Under the pieces are notes generated by a model. It saw only the letters and a list, made by a program, of their open reading frames with translations. It was not told the DNA's origin and did no database searches. The position numbers and the translations under genes were made by a program. A stretch of 64,000 nt of DNA from Acanthamoeba sp. SK_2022b (Eukaryota; Discosea; Longamoebia; Acanthamoebidae), in NCBI GenBank assembly GCA_027943245.1, contig JANDJZ010000080.1, forward strand, positions 1 through 64,000. Reading direction: 5' to 3'. Positions 20,649 through 32,787 of the stretch are shown here, piece after piece. Each line of letters opens with the position of its first letter. The first letter of the stretch is position 1.

Positions 20649-23600
20649 ATGACGACGGTGGATACCAGCGCCGGAGAACACGCGGTGCTCAGCATGGTAT
20701 GCTCGCTCAGGCGTAGAAGCTCACGACTTACTTACTTGACTTCCTATACGACCGTGCAGGCAAACCAGCTAACCTCTACGCGGAGAATCGATGAGGACCT
20801 TATGGAGCTCGAGGCCTTCCTCCTGTACGCCCGCTGTTTCGCTACTCGCCCTCTGCTACACGATGAATTATAACGATGATGCTCTCCACTACGTTTCAAG
20901 GAATATCAGTGGCGATCTCTACGCCATCGATAGCGAGCGCTCGCTCCTATCATCGTCGCCTCTCGACTCCATGTACGTTCTCCTTTCTTGCCCTACTGCC
21001 AACTCATACCACTGGCTCGCGATATCTTGTAGAGCCAAGACTCAAGGCTGGTATGGTCTTGGTTTCTACCGCAGCACTTCCGCGCCCGCAACCCATGGCG
21101 ATGACCAACCGCAGCCGTCGGCCACGTCCGTCGCCGCCGCTGGTACGTCACTACGTTCTGCTGTTCGAACTCGAGCGTGAGGCCAAACCGTAGGGGTGGG
21201 ATAGATCCGACAGTGGAGGGCGAAGCAGAGGCAGAACATGAGGATAAGCCAGAGGATGCTGACGAAGCGGCGTCGAATAAGGGCTCGAGGAGCACTAGGC
21301 GTCGGCAGGAGAGACGTAGGGTAACCGCAGTCAAGAGGACGATACAGAAGCAGCAGCGTAAGAAGGGACGGAAGGTTTCGCCCAAGAAGAAGAGCAAGTC
21401 GAACGGCAAGACGCCAGCTCGGCGCGGCAAAGCTGTGCTCCAAGATGCCGACAAAGAGAATGTGGACACGAGCAATAGGGACACTGATGTGGGCCTCGCC
21501 AAGGCAAGGCTTGAAGTGAAGCCCTCGACGGTCAAGGATAAGAAGGTCAAAAGCGGCGCCAAGAGAGTCGTATCAAGCGTCACCGGCCGGAGCACGACGG
21601 CTCTGACCGCACGTCGCCGTAGCCGAGAGTCCTCCACCATCACCTCGAGCTTTGCGAAGAGGAAGGCCGGCGACCATGCGACCGCAAAGCTGAAAAACGA
21701 CGAGGACGAGGACGAGGACATTGAAGCTAGCGACGAGGATGTCGACGACGATGACGAAGAGGACGCCGAATGGCAAGAGGAGAAGCGATCCGCGAAGCGC
21801 TGCAAGAAGTTGCAGAAGCCAGCCGCGGAAAAGCCTCTGGTCGAGTCCGAGCCATCGTGCGCGTCCGACAATTCTGGCGTAGCGGACCCACCGGAACACC
21901 CTGCGGAGGAGACCGCGACGATGGTGTCGAAGGGGCTCTACGCGCCATCTCCGGCGGCTCCCTCGGCGTCGGCGCAATCACCAGCGTGGGAGATGTCACC
22001 TACGTCTCATCCATCGTCGGACATTGGCGCCTATGCCTTGTCGCGCTACGCTCTCAACTCGGTGTCGACCTCGATTTCGCCCCTGCATCCGCCCTACGCA
22101 TCGCCTTACCGTCCCCATGCGTCATTGGGCCTGCCAGACTCGTGGGACTGTTCCAGCTGTGGTTGTAAAGGTGCCTTGACATCTATTATTCGCTTTGCGA
22201 AAGCTGCTCTTACCCACGATGTGTATGCTTTGTAGACAATTATTCGACTCGCAGCGTGTGTCGTATGTGCGGAGCACTCAACCCAGCTCGAAAGCAATGT
22301 ACGTCCGTACAGACGCCGTGCGCTGGAGCAGTCGTCTCTCACCCTCAACATTTGGCCCTCAGTGAGCAACACCCTGCCGTTGGTGGGCGATATCGTGCAG
22401 GGCTTCATTCGTCACATAACCTCACGCGGTGTGTTCATCGATATTGGCGCTGCCGTTAATGGTATGAACCTTCTTTTGCTTGCCTGCCAGGGCGATGCGA
22501 AGAGTGGCTCAGTAACTCCCGTATCGTTGTCTGTTTGGCATATGAAGCGTACGTGTCCCCACGCGACGCCAAGCAAGCGAATCTGAACATCCAGCCGGGC
22601 TCCAGGGTCTTTGGCAAGGTCATCATCGCCAAGGTACATCCCTGCGGAGCGTGTCTGCGTATGTTCGCAGACCCGCCCGCTCAAATGCAGTCCATCATCA
22701 ACAGGAAGAAGAGGGTGACACCCGGATCGTTCTGTCGCTCGGTCTCGTCGACCAGGAGACAGGACACGCCCGCCCGTCCGTGCCCGAACAAGGGTCCATC
22801 CACATCGGGACTGTCACCAACGCTTGCACCACTGGCGTCTTTGTCCGAATTCCCGGCTACCAGAAGGAGGGTAAGGCCTCGCACGCATCGTGCGTGTGTC
22901 ACCTGCGTATAAGCGCAGACTTAAGGAGGCGGGCGTATCGCTACATGGCCTGGCAGGTATGCTGCGCTACTGCTTCGATCTGGAAAAGGGGAGCCAGGTC
23001 TGTGTGCGCGTCACCAGGCTCATGGTGCGTACGGCCGGCTTTCAGGTGCCCTTATCTATCGGTGCCTAAGTCGCTTTGAGTGCGCGTTCCTAGGACGTGG
23101 GTGGTGGACGGATCAACTACAACCTGAAACTGTGCCCCAAGGAGCAGCCCCACCAACCCGGCTCCAGCACGCCTTCGGAAAGCAGCGTTGCCGCCGGAAC
23201 GGCTTGCTCGAGCTGCGGCGCCAGCGTGAACGGGGACTACCGCTTCTGTCCCTACTGTGGAGGAGGTACCTCCCTCTGCCTCTCCTTCTGCGCTTTGCGG
23301 CAGCCTCCTCAACGTTCTCCTTCAAATTGAAGGGACGACCCGCGTCACGCAAGCCACCCAGGCCGGCGCCTACAAGGGATACCAGGCGTCGGCGGTGTCC
23401 TACGTGCCGCAGGCCTCGCCCTACGTTGCTCCTGCCGTGCAGTACCCGTCCACTTCCACGGGATGTGGCGGCGAGCTGCAGCACCACGCCATGACAGACG
23501 CGCTGCTCGACGTAACTCTGGAGAGCCTTCAACACGTACGTTGGAGTCTGTCCGCAAGGATTTGATTTCATTTCAAAATCTGCAAGGAGAGAAGTGTCTG

Positions 23601-24197
23601 ACGTGCGCGATGAACGTGACCAGATGCGGCTGGACAGGGACACCTTGCTCCAATGGTTCAAGACAGGCGCCGAGTTTGAGAGCGTTGTCTGTGGCTTCCT
23701 CGTGCGCGTCAGAGGTGCCCCCGCCCACCAACTGGCCGACAAGGGTCTTCGCATTGCTTGCTGGGGTCTAACCTACGCCTCGAAACCAATGTTGCGCACA
23801 GATGCGGGCAAACACTATTCTATCGGGCGTGTGGTGGGTTGCCAGACCGAGGAGTCTGCCTATCGGCATGACCTCATGGGCTCCATCGCCTGTGACAAGA
23901 CTCTGATCGTAAGGGTCTCTGGTATGCCTTCACGCTTCTCTTCCCAGCCATCTCTCTCTCTCTCTCTCTCTGTCTCTGTGTGTGTAACTCACCATCCATT
24001 GGCATCGCTTCCCAGGTGGTCTCGAACTCAAGCAGTACCCGCTCTACATGGTCTCGTCACAGCCGTTCTCCCGCGAAGAGTTCGACGCGTACCGGTTGCG
24101 CGTGGCCCTGAACCCCGAGGAGGCCCTCATGTCGCTCAACGAACTGCAGCAGAAGCTGCGCGTCAAGAGGGTCATGCTTGACCGCCTCCTCAAGTGA
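20649..24197 (+). CDS. RanBP2-type zinc finger, two S1 domains, zinc ribbon and Plus3 domain protein
   Basis: A probable nuclear nucleic-acid-binding protein. After a short N-terminal part (exons near 20649, 20760, 20920, 21030) there is a long Lys/Arg and Asp/Glu-rich region (21200-21900). Then come SWDCSSCG with SVCRMCGALNPARKQ (RanBP2-type zinc finger, 22140-22300); LPLVGDIVQGFIRHITSRGV (S1, from 22373); IHIGTVTNACTTGVFVRIPG (second S1, from 22800); CSSCGASVNGDYRFCPYCGG (zinc ribbon, 23205-23265); and a Plus3 domain with YSIGRVVGCQTEESAYR and SSQPFSREEFDAYRLRVALN (23600-24190). Plus3 in Rtf1 binds phosphorylated Spt5 and DNA. An intron at about 22302-22371 joins zinc finger to S1 in phase, supporting one gene. 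The last codons overlap a good donor (AAGTGAGT), so another exon cannot be excluded. Confidence 0.7.
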
Positions 24198-24401
24198 GTC
24201 TTTTTGATCTTTGGTCATCTCGTGGCGCGGCTCACCACTCGCCGAGCCAAGGTGAGCTTTGAAGGCGCGGTGTGGAGAAGTAATTGTTTATGTTTGATGG
24301 ATGTTAACAATTGATTACAGCGATATGCTGGTTCTCATTACATGGAGAGAAAGAGAGAGAGAGAGAGAGGGGGGAGAAGTAGAAGGTGATGGACGTGATC
24401 T

Positions 24402-26312
24402 TCAAGCCCAGGGAGCAGTGACGGTCTGAGCGGCGCCACCGTTGACGACGAAGGTCAGGGTCGACTTGCAGGCATGCCCGTTGGTCGAGGTGAAGGTCCA
24501 CATGTTGGGCAGCCAGGCCGGAGTCATCTGCACCAGGCCCTGTCCGTTGCCGCAGTCGATCGAGACCGACGTCGAGCCTGGAATCGTGACAGCCATCCAC
24601 CACGCGCTAGTGCCACTGTAGTTATTGCAAAAAGATAGGTGAGCAAACTCTCCAGTCCACACTCACAGGGAGGGTTCAGGGGCAAGGCGTACACATAGAA
24701 GCTAAAGCCATCGGTGGCGGGCGGGGCAGCGGGGGACGATGAGGGCTGGAGAGCAGCGGGAGAAGCAGAGGCCGAGGGCTTGGGCGAAGAGGAGGCCGAG
24801 GGCTGGGGAGCAGCCGGAGAAGCAGAGGCTGAAGCCTTGGGCGCGGCGGGCGAGGCCGAGGCAGAGGCCTTGGGAGCGGCGGGCGAAGCGGAGGCCGAAG
24901 CCTTGGGCGCGGCGGGCGAGGCAGAGGCAGACGCCTTGGGCGACGAGGAGGACGACGGCTTGGGCGACGAAGAGGCAGAAGGCTTGGGCGACGAGGAAGC
25001 CGAGGGGGCCGGCGAGGACGAGGCGGAGGGGGCAGGGTTGTTGCCGCTGCCGCCGTTGACGCAGACCTGACCCTGGCTGTTAACGGAGAACTTGGTAGGC
25101 GACGAGACGAGGGCCGAGAGCAGGCCCAGCTTGCCGGTCTCGGGCGAGCGCCAGTCGTCCTTGAGCAGGCCGCCGGTGTCACCCGAGTTGGGGTTCAGGG
25201 CCCAGAAGAACTGGTCGGTGGCGTCCTTGGCCAGTAGGTAGTCCTTCATCTTGGTCATCCACTGGGCGTCCTTGCCCGTGAAGGGTCCGCCCCACTCGCC
25301 GATCACCATGGCGCGACCGGTGGTAGACGGGATGAAGCCGAAGTGGGCGTCCCAGATGGCGGGCATGTTGTCGGGGAAGTTGCCCACCGAGAAGTAGGGC
25401 TGGCCGTAGACATTGGGGCCGTAGACGTGCGGGCTGTAGACCAACTTGTAGGGGTGGTCCAGGTCGACGGGGTGGGTCTTGGCCCCGATGAGGTTCTCTC
25501 CGTAGAAGCAGGGCTCAGCCGACGACGGCGAGTTGGTGACGCCCTCGACGAACATGAGGAAGCGGGGGCTCACGCCGCTGGCGATGGCGTTGGCCAAGCG
25601 GGCGGCGCCCAGGTTCCAGTCGGTGTTGGGGTTGCCGGTGCCCCAGGTCGCCGAGTGGGGCTCGTTCTTGAGGTCGGCCGCGATGACGTTCCACTGGTTG
25701 GCGTAGCGCTGGAGGATCTTGGTCCAGCCCTGGATGACCTTGGACTCGGGGTTGGCTCCGTTGTACCACATGCCGTCCGACAGGAAGGAGTCGGGCTGGA
25801 ACGAGTGGAGATCGAGCATGACGACGATGCCGCGCGCCGCGGCGCCCTGAATGATCTTGTCCATGACCTGCAGCGACGACAGGCCCTGAAGGTCGCTATT
25901 GGCTCCGTAGTTAACGCCATTGGGTTGAGCATCGTTAAGGGCCAGCTGAAGCTGGAAGGGCATCTGTTGTGTGGTAAACGTTGTTGTCAACCTTGAGGTC
26001 AAATTCGAGAGTGGGAACAAGATTGGAGTTTACCCTAATGGCGTTGAAGCCGTTGGCGGCGAGGAAGTCGAGGAGGGACGTGTAGGACACGGACCACAGG
26101 CCATGGGCGACCTGGGCCGAAGTCTCGAAGCCGAACCACGAAGTGCCCTTCAACTTGAAGCGCTGGCCGTTGACCCACAGACCGCCGCGCTCAGAAGTGA
26201 AGTTGAGCGCGGTAGGGGCGTAGCAGCCCTGTCCCACGGTGGGCGCGCTCATGAACACGACGGCGGCGAAAGCAAGGGCACAGGCCCACATCAACCAAGC
26301 TTGACCGTTCAT
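24402..26312 (-). CDS. Secreted GH5-type endoglucanase with repeat linker and C-terminal beta module
   Basis: A signal peptide (WACALAFAAVVFMSAPTVGQ) leads into a glycoside hydrolase 5 domain. Visible motifs are GFNAIRVN, MLDLHSF, the acid/base glutamate in ADLKNEPHSATWG, and the nucleophile glutamate in MVIGEWGGPF. The likely reaction is hydrolysis of beta-1,4-glucan, either of food cell walls or of the cyst wall. A linker built from SASASPAAPKA and SASSSPKPS units (about 24750-25040) joins a C-terminal module with WWMAVTIPGSTSVSIDCGNG and LTFVVNGGAAQTVTAPW, which resembles an expansin-type C-terminal beta sandwich; that assignment is tentative. Introns lie near 25960 and 24620; the latter join could not be phased. 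The antisense of the linker is also open but repetitive and not credible as a gene. Confidence 0.85.
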
Positions 26313-26736
26313 CCTTATATCCTGCAGATGGAACAGTTCAAGAGTGTTTTGGTTGCGGATGTGGTTGTTGGTAGAAGAGTTTGTAGAGTGATGATCAGGG
26401 CACCGTGCTGGCCCTTTTATCATGTGGCGGAGTCAAGCCCGGGGCCGTGCGGTCGCGCTGTGTGATGGTCTCCCCCTGTGACCGCCAGGAGTTTGGACTG
26501 AAAGACTTAAGGCTATACCGCAGTACTGCTCTGCCCACAGAACTTGGCAAGTTGAGTGCGGGGTTTGCGGAGTTGTCGCGCCAGAAGTGATCGCGTTATG
26601 GTTTATTTGCAGCGTATGACCGAGAAGATTGGGTCGCGTCAGCTGTTCTTCTCAAGCAGCTCTTGGTCGTCTATAATCTTGGTCAAGGTGCTCACGACCT
26701 GTAGTCAAAACGTCCGTTGTATCGAATGGGCAAGTT
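26313..26736. other. Intergenic, upstream of the GH5 gene
   Basis: The cellulase promoter must lie here, reading to the left. TGATAAAAGGGCC near the minus-strand 26410 position is a possible TATA-like element about 100 bp before the start codon. Otherwise no structure was recognised. Confidence 0.35.
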
Positions 26737-27926
26737 TCAGAAATAAAATACAGTGCGCTTATATATCAGGTGGCGGAGACGCACTTCGAGCATGGTGGGG
26801 CGTTCGGCGGGTGACTGAGACCAGCAACGCGCTATGAGCCTGTTCACAGCGGCTGGCGTTTTGTCGGAGAGCATCGGCCGCTCCTCTCTGAGCGTCACGG
26901 CCTGATTCGTCGCACCTGATCAGCTATTGAACATTGCACACGCGAGCCCCTCTGACACGCGCACATCACCGCGCAAGCAGGATTCACCTCGCGGAAGCTA
27001 AGGAGGTCGGAAAAGTTGGAGAAGGCAAAGTCGTTGTTGATCACCTCCCACATCGCCAGACCAAAACTGTACACTAACAACGTACACAACGTTCAGGCAG
27101 GGATAGACGAAGAGGCAATGATGACGATGGGCGTACCATCTGCCTTCCTGCCATCAAATGGCTCAAGTTGCCAAAGTTCAGGAGCTGTATTTTGTGCGTG
27201 GGCGCGGGTGGAGTCAGGCAATGGCTTTCTACGCGAAGCCTGAAGGAGGAAGCTTACCCATGTACAGGGGTGTCCCATGGAAGTGATCGTCGGGTTTCGG
27301 GTGTGTGTCACCCCGTTGGACCTCGGCGAACATCCATCCGCCCAACTTGGCTCTGTTGCCCACCACCTGCCCTTCCCAGAGAGTCTGTGAGCAGCGAGTG
27401 AGGATGGGGGGGGGGGGTTACAACCACGTACCAACCAGTGGGAGGGCTTGACGTCCCGGTGTATCACGTGCATGCTGTGAGCCCACGCCAAGGCCTGTGC
27501 GATGTCTCGCGAGTAGGCCAGCATTGAAGACAGCGTGACGGAGCCGCTTCGCTCCTGCCCCGCTGGCAGGAGGTCTGAGTCGCATACTTCAGTAATTACC
27601 TCGCCGTCTGTAGTGGCGGCCAGCAGGGTCACAATGTGGGGGTGGCGCAGCAGGGCGTAGGCCTGGAGGTTGGCCCGTCGAGTGGCGGCCGGGGGGTTGT
27701 CTTCACTACGCTGGCGGCTGACGATGACGTCTGTGCCGTGAACTACCGCTCGGTGCCATTCGCGCAGGGCCCGTCCGCCCAGCAGCTCGCCCAGCGCGAT
27801 GTCCTTCTTGGCGACGATGGGAAGCAGTGTTGCTCCTCCACCCCCCTGGTCGCCCGCGGCTATACACAAAGCTTTCACGGGCACCTCCAGTCCTGAAGCC
27901 GAGTGGTCTCCTGTGGTGGGCTGCAT
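26737..27926 (-). CDS. TKL-like protein kinase fold, predicted pseudokinase
   Basis: The kinase fold is clear: LLRHPHIVTLLAATTDGEV in the N-lobe, SRDIAQALAWAHSMHVIHRD, HGTPLYM then APELWQLEPFDG across a splice, VYSFGLAMWEVINNDFAF and the C-lobe RCWSQSPAERPTMLEVRL. Catalysis looks lost. The ATP-binding lysine (VAVK in kinases) is replaced in GTDVIVSRQRS; the catalytic loop is HRDVKPSHWL, with His for the metal-binding Asn; and the DFG motif is LGGW in NRAKLGGWMF. The HRD aspartate remains. Five or so introns; TGA at 26737-26739. Such proteins act as scaffolds or allosteric partners. The start codon is about 450 bp from that of the divergent GTPase gene. Confidence 0.75.
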
Positions 27927-28374
27927 TTCTAGCTAGACAGAGTGAATGAAGCTGCCGGCTGTGTGCTGCTTGGGAATCTTAGTCCTTTTCTTGGGTGATT
28001 TTTCGGTGCTCTCTCCAACGGTTGTAATTGCAAGCATAGCGGCGGTCAGCCAATCGCATGGGGCCCCACTTCGGCCGAACAAGCAGGCGCCTATTAATAA
28101 ACCTACGCCACCAGCCGTTCTTATCTCTGCGCCGCACAAACAGATGTTTTTCTTTTCCGGAAGACAGCGAGAGCCTACACCGGCCACAGCTACCCCTCTC
28201 GTACCTATGGGGCCACAGATACCACCGAGGACCTCACCCTCCGAACGCGTTGCGAATGGCTCCACTAAACCACCACAACGCACCACGCCTTCCCCAACTA
28301 GCAGAACAAGACAACCTAATCACTTGCCGCAGAGCAGCTCTCAGGTTGAGCCAACAGTTGAAGAACGCCTCGCC

Positions 28375-30237
28375 ATGAGCGACCTCACCGTTGTCATCAA
28401 CAGCGTTCGTTACTTCTCCAACGGCTGGAGGATTGCGGGCCGCCAAGCCGACATCAAGCGAGGCAACCTCGGCACGGTGAACGGCCGCGTTGTGGCCATC
28501 GTGGGCGGGTCCAAGGCCGGCAAAACTTGGCTCCAGAAGATGCTGCTCCAAACGGGAGAGCGGCTGGACAGCCAGGAGCACTGCACGCAGGGGATATCCA
28601 TGAAGTGCCTTGCGAGGCCACAACATGAGCCTATCGAAGACCCGGGGGCCTCAGGCCAAGAAGGGAGTGGAGGCACTCCTCCACATACCGCGACCAGGAG
28701 GTCCAGGTTTGAGTACATCATTCTGGACTCCCCCGGGACAGAGAGGGCTTGCAGCTGTATGTCCCCTAGCCCCATCTCCCTCCATCGATCTACTCCCTCA
28801 CCCCCACCTGTCACCCAGCCGAGGAGTTGCCCGACGTGCGCGCAACCGAGGCGATAGTGAGGCTTATGCTCATTGAAGCTGCTAGCAAGTTCGTCTACGT
28901 CACCAGCCGCTTTAATCGGCAGACGCTCTGTGCCGTGCGTGCGATCATCGACCAGCTCCGAAGCTGCGGGAAGGAGATCACCACTTCCAACCGACTCCTT
29001 ATTGTGCACAACATGTCCGAGGTCACCACCAAGCGGGTGCTGAGACAGAGAGTGAAGGTGGGCCAGGCTTCCAAGCTCTCTGTTGTTTCAGGACTCGTTT
29101 GTTGCTCACACTCTTTCCCAGGAGGTTCAAGAGGTCTATGCCCCCAACAAGGAAGGGTTGGTGGATGGTGACGACGAGCGGTGGAGGCCAGTCCCGAGAG
29201 ATGTGTTCATCAGGAGCGGACAGTCAGTGCCGTACACTTACTACGACTCGCTGCTCACGACCCACATATTCCTTGTCCAGCACTGCACGGACGCTGCTGA
29301 AGTCGAAAACTGGCGCGAGGAGTTCAACTTAGCCGCCCTTGAGATCATCAAGAGCTTCCTCTTCATCATCGACGCCAGGCCCATCAATCTGCTCGACACG
29401 GTGATCCATGTGGCCCAGCGAGAGCTGCCGCGGTACATCAAGAACTTTCATCAGCACCGCATAGACGTACAGCAGTTCGAAAATGGCAGGTACATCGTGC
29501 CAGTGAGGGCCAAACCTGGCGAGATCAACCACGAGCAGGCCTCATCCTCAAGCCAGGAAGCGCCCCAAGGGCACTATCACCCCAACATGCCGCCCTTCGA
29601 ACTCAATGAGCTCCTTCAGGATGCCATCTCTGACGACGAACAGACCCTCCAGGTATGCCAAGCGCAACAAAATGCATTTGGGAGCAGAGCAGGCGAGCCC
29701 TGACCCTGGCGCCACTTCACGTAGGGCGACGTATTCCACACCGCCCAGGAGTACATCGTCACCATTTCGCTGCCTGGGATGGACAACCTTGAGGAGATTC
29801 TGAAAGGCGTGACGACTCGCCACTTCAAGTTGCTCACGATCGTGGTCGACAGACCCAACCCGCTGGCAAGCTTGGGTCTCCAGACCAAGGGCATCGTGGC
29901 CTTCCACCAAGACAAGCGCTGGGGGCGCAGCGTCTTCACCTGGCGTGCGCCCAAAGGTCAACCCTTCTACAACCTTTCTACTCTGGCCATGAAGCGCGAG
30001 GCCAGCTCACTTAGCAACGGCGTCTTTGTCCTGCGGCTGAAGCGCGAGAGGCACAACGAAGACTCTGAATACGATGAGGAGCAAGAAGAGGAAGGCGAAG
30101 AGGAAAGCGAAGGCGAAGGTGATGGCGAAGAGGAAGGCAAGATTGAAGTAGTACGCGATCACACAACGCGCTGTTGGAGCAAACAATCAACCGCGTCGAA
30201 ACGAGCCAGTCGACAGGAAAACGCCAGAGGACTGTGA
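28375..30237 (+). CDS. GBP/atlastin-like P-loop GTPase fused to Hsp20-like domain
   Basis: A Walker A motif, VAIVGGSKAGKTWLQKMLL, sits near residue 40 (about 28497), followed by LDSQEHCTQGISMKC, which resembles the switch region of GB1/RHD3-type GTPases. Then come YIILDSPGTERA (G3 position) and RLLIVHNMSEV (G4 position). After a helical middle region (EEFNLAALEIIKSFLFIID, HVAQRELPRYIKNFHQHR), the last exon encodes YIVTISLPGMDNLEEIL, FTWRAPKG and LSNGVFVLRLKRER, the strand pattern of an alpha-crystallin/Hsp20 domain, then an acidic tail. The frame is also open upstream to a Met at 27946; 28375 is preferred because the conserved part begins there and room is left for a promoter. The final 22 codons and TGA (30235-30237) lie inside a solo LTR. 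Confidence 0.65.
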
Positions 30238-30388
30238 CGACAGGCGGAGTCGACAGAATCGAACCCAAGTGCGCAACCACTCAACGAAAACGAACACAAG
30301 CACGCGCTCGTGCGCGAGTATAAAGAGGGTGTGCGTAATAAAACGTACTTCTTCCTTCACCTGCACGCGCACAACACCAGTTCCAACA
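30172..30388 (+). mobile_element. Solo copia-type LTR
   Basis: The segment has terminal inverted repeats TGTTGGA...TCCAACA, the usual ends of copia LTRs, with a TATA-like GAGTATAAAGAGG at about 30317 and AATAAA at about 30337. Its first 17 bases match exactly the sequence that follows the RNase H fragment at 41562 on the minus strand, and similarity continues for about 30 bases. No internal element follows, so it is a solo LTR. Target duplication is not perfect for this end; an alternative end at 30365 (CCTGCA) would be flanked on both sides by CGCGC. Confidence 0.7.
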
Positions 30389-30621
30389 CACGACTAGTCT
30401 TTGAAAAGCTGCGCGAATACCATGCTAGACGACAAGTAGAAGTGTCAAAGGGCCAAAGCAAATGAAAGAATCTAGTGAGGATGGCGTCGTACTGCTTGCT
30501 TGCTTGCCGTGCCTGCCATACAATCCTCCATTTGTGATGTATGGTGGGAGGCTTCACCACGACTAAGTGAATTGGGAAGTGTATTGAAAAATGATCACAA
30601 AATTGAACGTCCGCCATCGAA

Positions 30622-32689
30622 TCAATACCACTCGATAAGAACGTGGGTCAGGAGCATGTAGGCGGTCGCCGTCAACGTGGAGACCAACATGCACGGAAAG
30701 CCCATCTGAGCATTCAGCGCGTGACGAATGGATGGGACATGAGCACGTAGAACAGCTACTTGGGCAAAGACGAGCGAGGAGACCGTACCTTGAAGAAATA
30801 GTTGAAGGAGATGGGCCGCCCGTACTGCTCCGCAATACCGGCCGCCACCACGTTTGCCGACGCTGAATAGTGTCCAGAAAGGTAGCGAGGAGGAGAGTTC
30901 GCGTGAGCACATCGCACGCAAAACATCACGGAAGGGGACGATGCTGGTAATCAACAAAGGGGAAGCTCGCGCGTACCACCGATGAGGGTGCCGTTTCCGC
31001 CCAGACAGGCGCCAAAGGCCATCGCCCATGTGAGCGGCTGGAGCGGAAGCGCGAGAGAGCCCTGTCATGTTACGCGGGCCGTCAGTCATTGCGACTCGTT
31101 CGGAATCATGATGCGTTGGAGTGTATGTGGTGTGTGTTGAACCTTGGTGAGCTTGACGACAACGGGAATCATGGTGGTAGTGAAGGGGATGTTGTCTATG
31201 AACATGGACACTATCGCGCACACCCAGATGATCAGGAATACGGCGAAGGCCAGCCGCAGCTTGCCCTATAAACGCGCACGCAAGCCGAGCGAGGGAAAGG
31301 AGAGGAAGGGCGGTCAGTTCTGAAAGCGAGCCGAGTGGAGCGCGACGCACCTCGGGCATGACGTCGATGATGTCGGAGGTGGTGTTGGCGATCCAGATGG
31401 TGACCCCGAGCTCTTCCACACAACGGACCATCACGAACAGCCCCGCGAAGAAGAGCAATGTGCTCGTCTCCACTGTTTTTGTTTTTGTTTTTGGTGGTGA
31501 GTCGTGCCCTGCAGTACGAGGAAGCGGTGGGGCGTTTGGGAGAGGGGGGGGTTGCACCTTTTTCAAGGATTTCGTGAAAGTTGTCCGCGCCGGAGAGGAC
31601 GAGAAGCACAAGCGCGCCCAGGATGGCAATCCACGGCAGCGACAGCTTGATCTCGGCTGCAAACGAGACCGGCCGGAGAGTCAACACTCACCGCATTAAC
31701 ACGACACGATGCGCAGCAAGGATCAGGACCAGACTGGGGTGCTACGTACTGAGGAAAGAATGGAGGAAGAAGAGGAGGATGACCACGACCAGCACGCAGC
31801 AGCTCTTGATGAAGAGCGTCACATCGCTGATGACGTATTTGCGCTCCAGCTCCGCGACGTCGATCACGCCCAAGGGCATCTCTGCGGCGCTACCTTCCGC
31901 GGTGTAGTCCGCCTGGCTTCCGCCCAGCACGTCAGGTTCGTCATCGTCATCGTCGTCCTCGCCGTCGTTCTTGCCGCGGCCCTCCTCTTCGTCAAGCATG
32001 TCGGGCTCGGCCGCCTTTTCCTTCCCCTTGCTCGCCCCACTGACGCCAGCGGCCGCGTGCCCATGGCTGGCGCCGCCACCACCACCGTGGTGTCCACCGC
32101 CGTCTAGGGCGGCTTCGAGGGCGGCGATGCCGGCGAGCCTCTCCTGCAGGCGCTCCTCGAGCTCGCGGATGTGCTTTACCAGCTTGTGGCGCACGCGGTT
32201 GTCCTCGTTTTGGGTGATGCTCTTGTGGCTCATGTCAAAGGCGTGTAGAGTCTTTTTCCAAATCTCGATCTCCTTCGCGAGCGGGTCGACCGGCGCTCTC
32301 TAATTTTTTTTAACACAAAAATAGATTATTGTGTTAAAAAAGAGAAATAAATTAATTGATGAATAGAGTTGTTTACAACAAACCACTCAGGTCGTACGTA
32401 CTTGGCATATCTTTTTCTTGTAGACAAACAGGATCAGCACGAAGGTGCTGCACATTGCGAGAATGGCTCCCGGCGCGACGTGCAGCGTAAAAGAACTGTT
32501 GCCGGGAATGAGGTGTCAACAACGCCCTTGCACGATGCGTATGCGCGCCGACAGCACGTACCTAAAGTCGACCAGGCCCGAGTCCTTGATCTGGGAGTTG
32601 GAAATGATCAAAATGTTGGGCGGATCCCCGATGCCCGTTGCCGTTCCGCCGATGTTGGAGAATATCTGTAGCCAACACGGTCAACGCTT

Positions 32690-32787
<98 letters not shown>

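Noticed and set aside
24714..25996. Long plus-strand open frames opposite the GH5 gene
   Set aside because: They are the antisense of a GC-rich coding region and repeat linker, with Gly/Ala/Glu or Arg/Pro bias and no domain.
27946..28374. N-terminal extension of the GTPase with signal-peptide-like start
   Set aside because: The frame is open but low in domain content and would leave only about 20 bp between two divergent start codons; treated as promoter/5' UTR, though not excluded.
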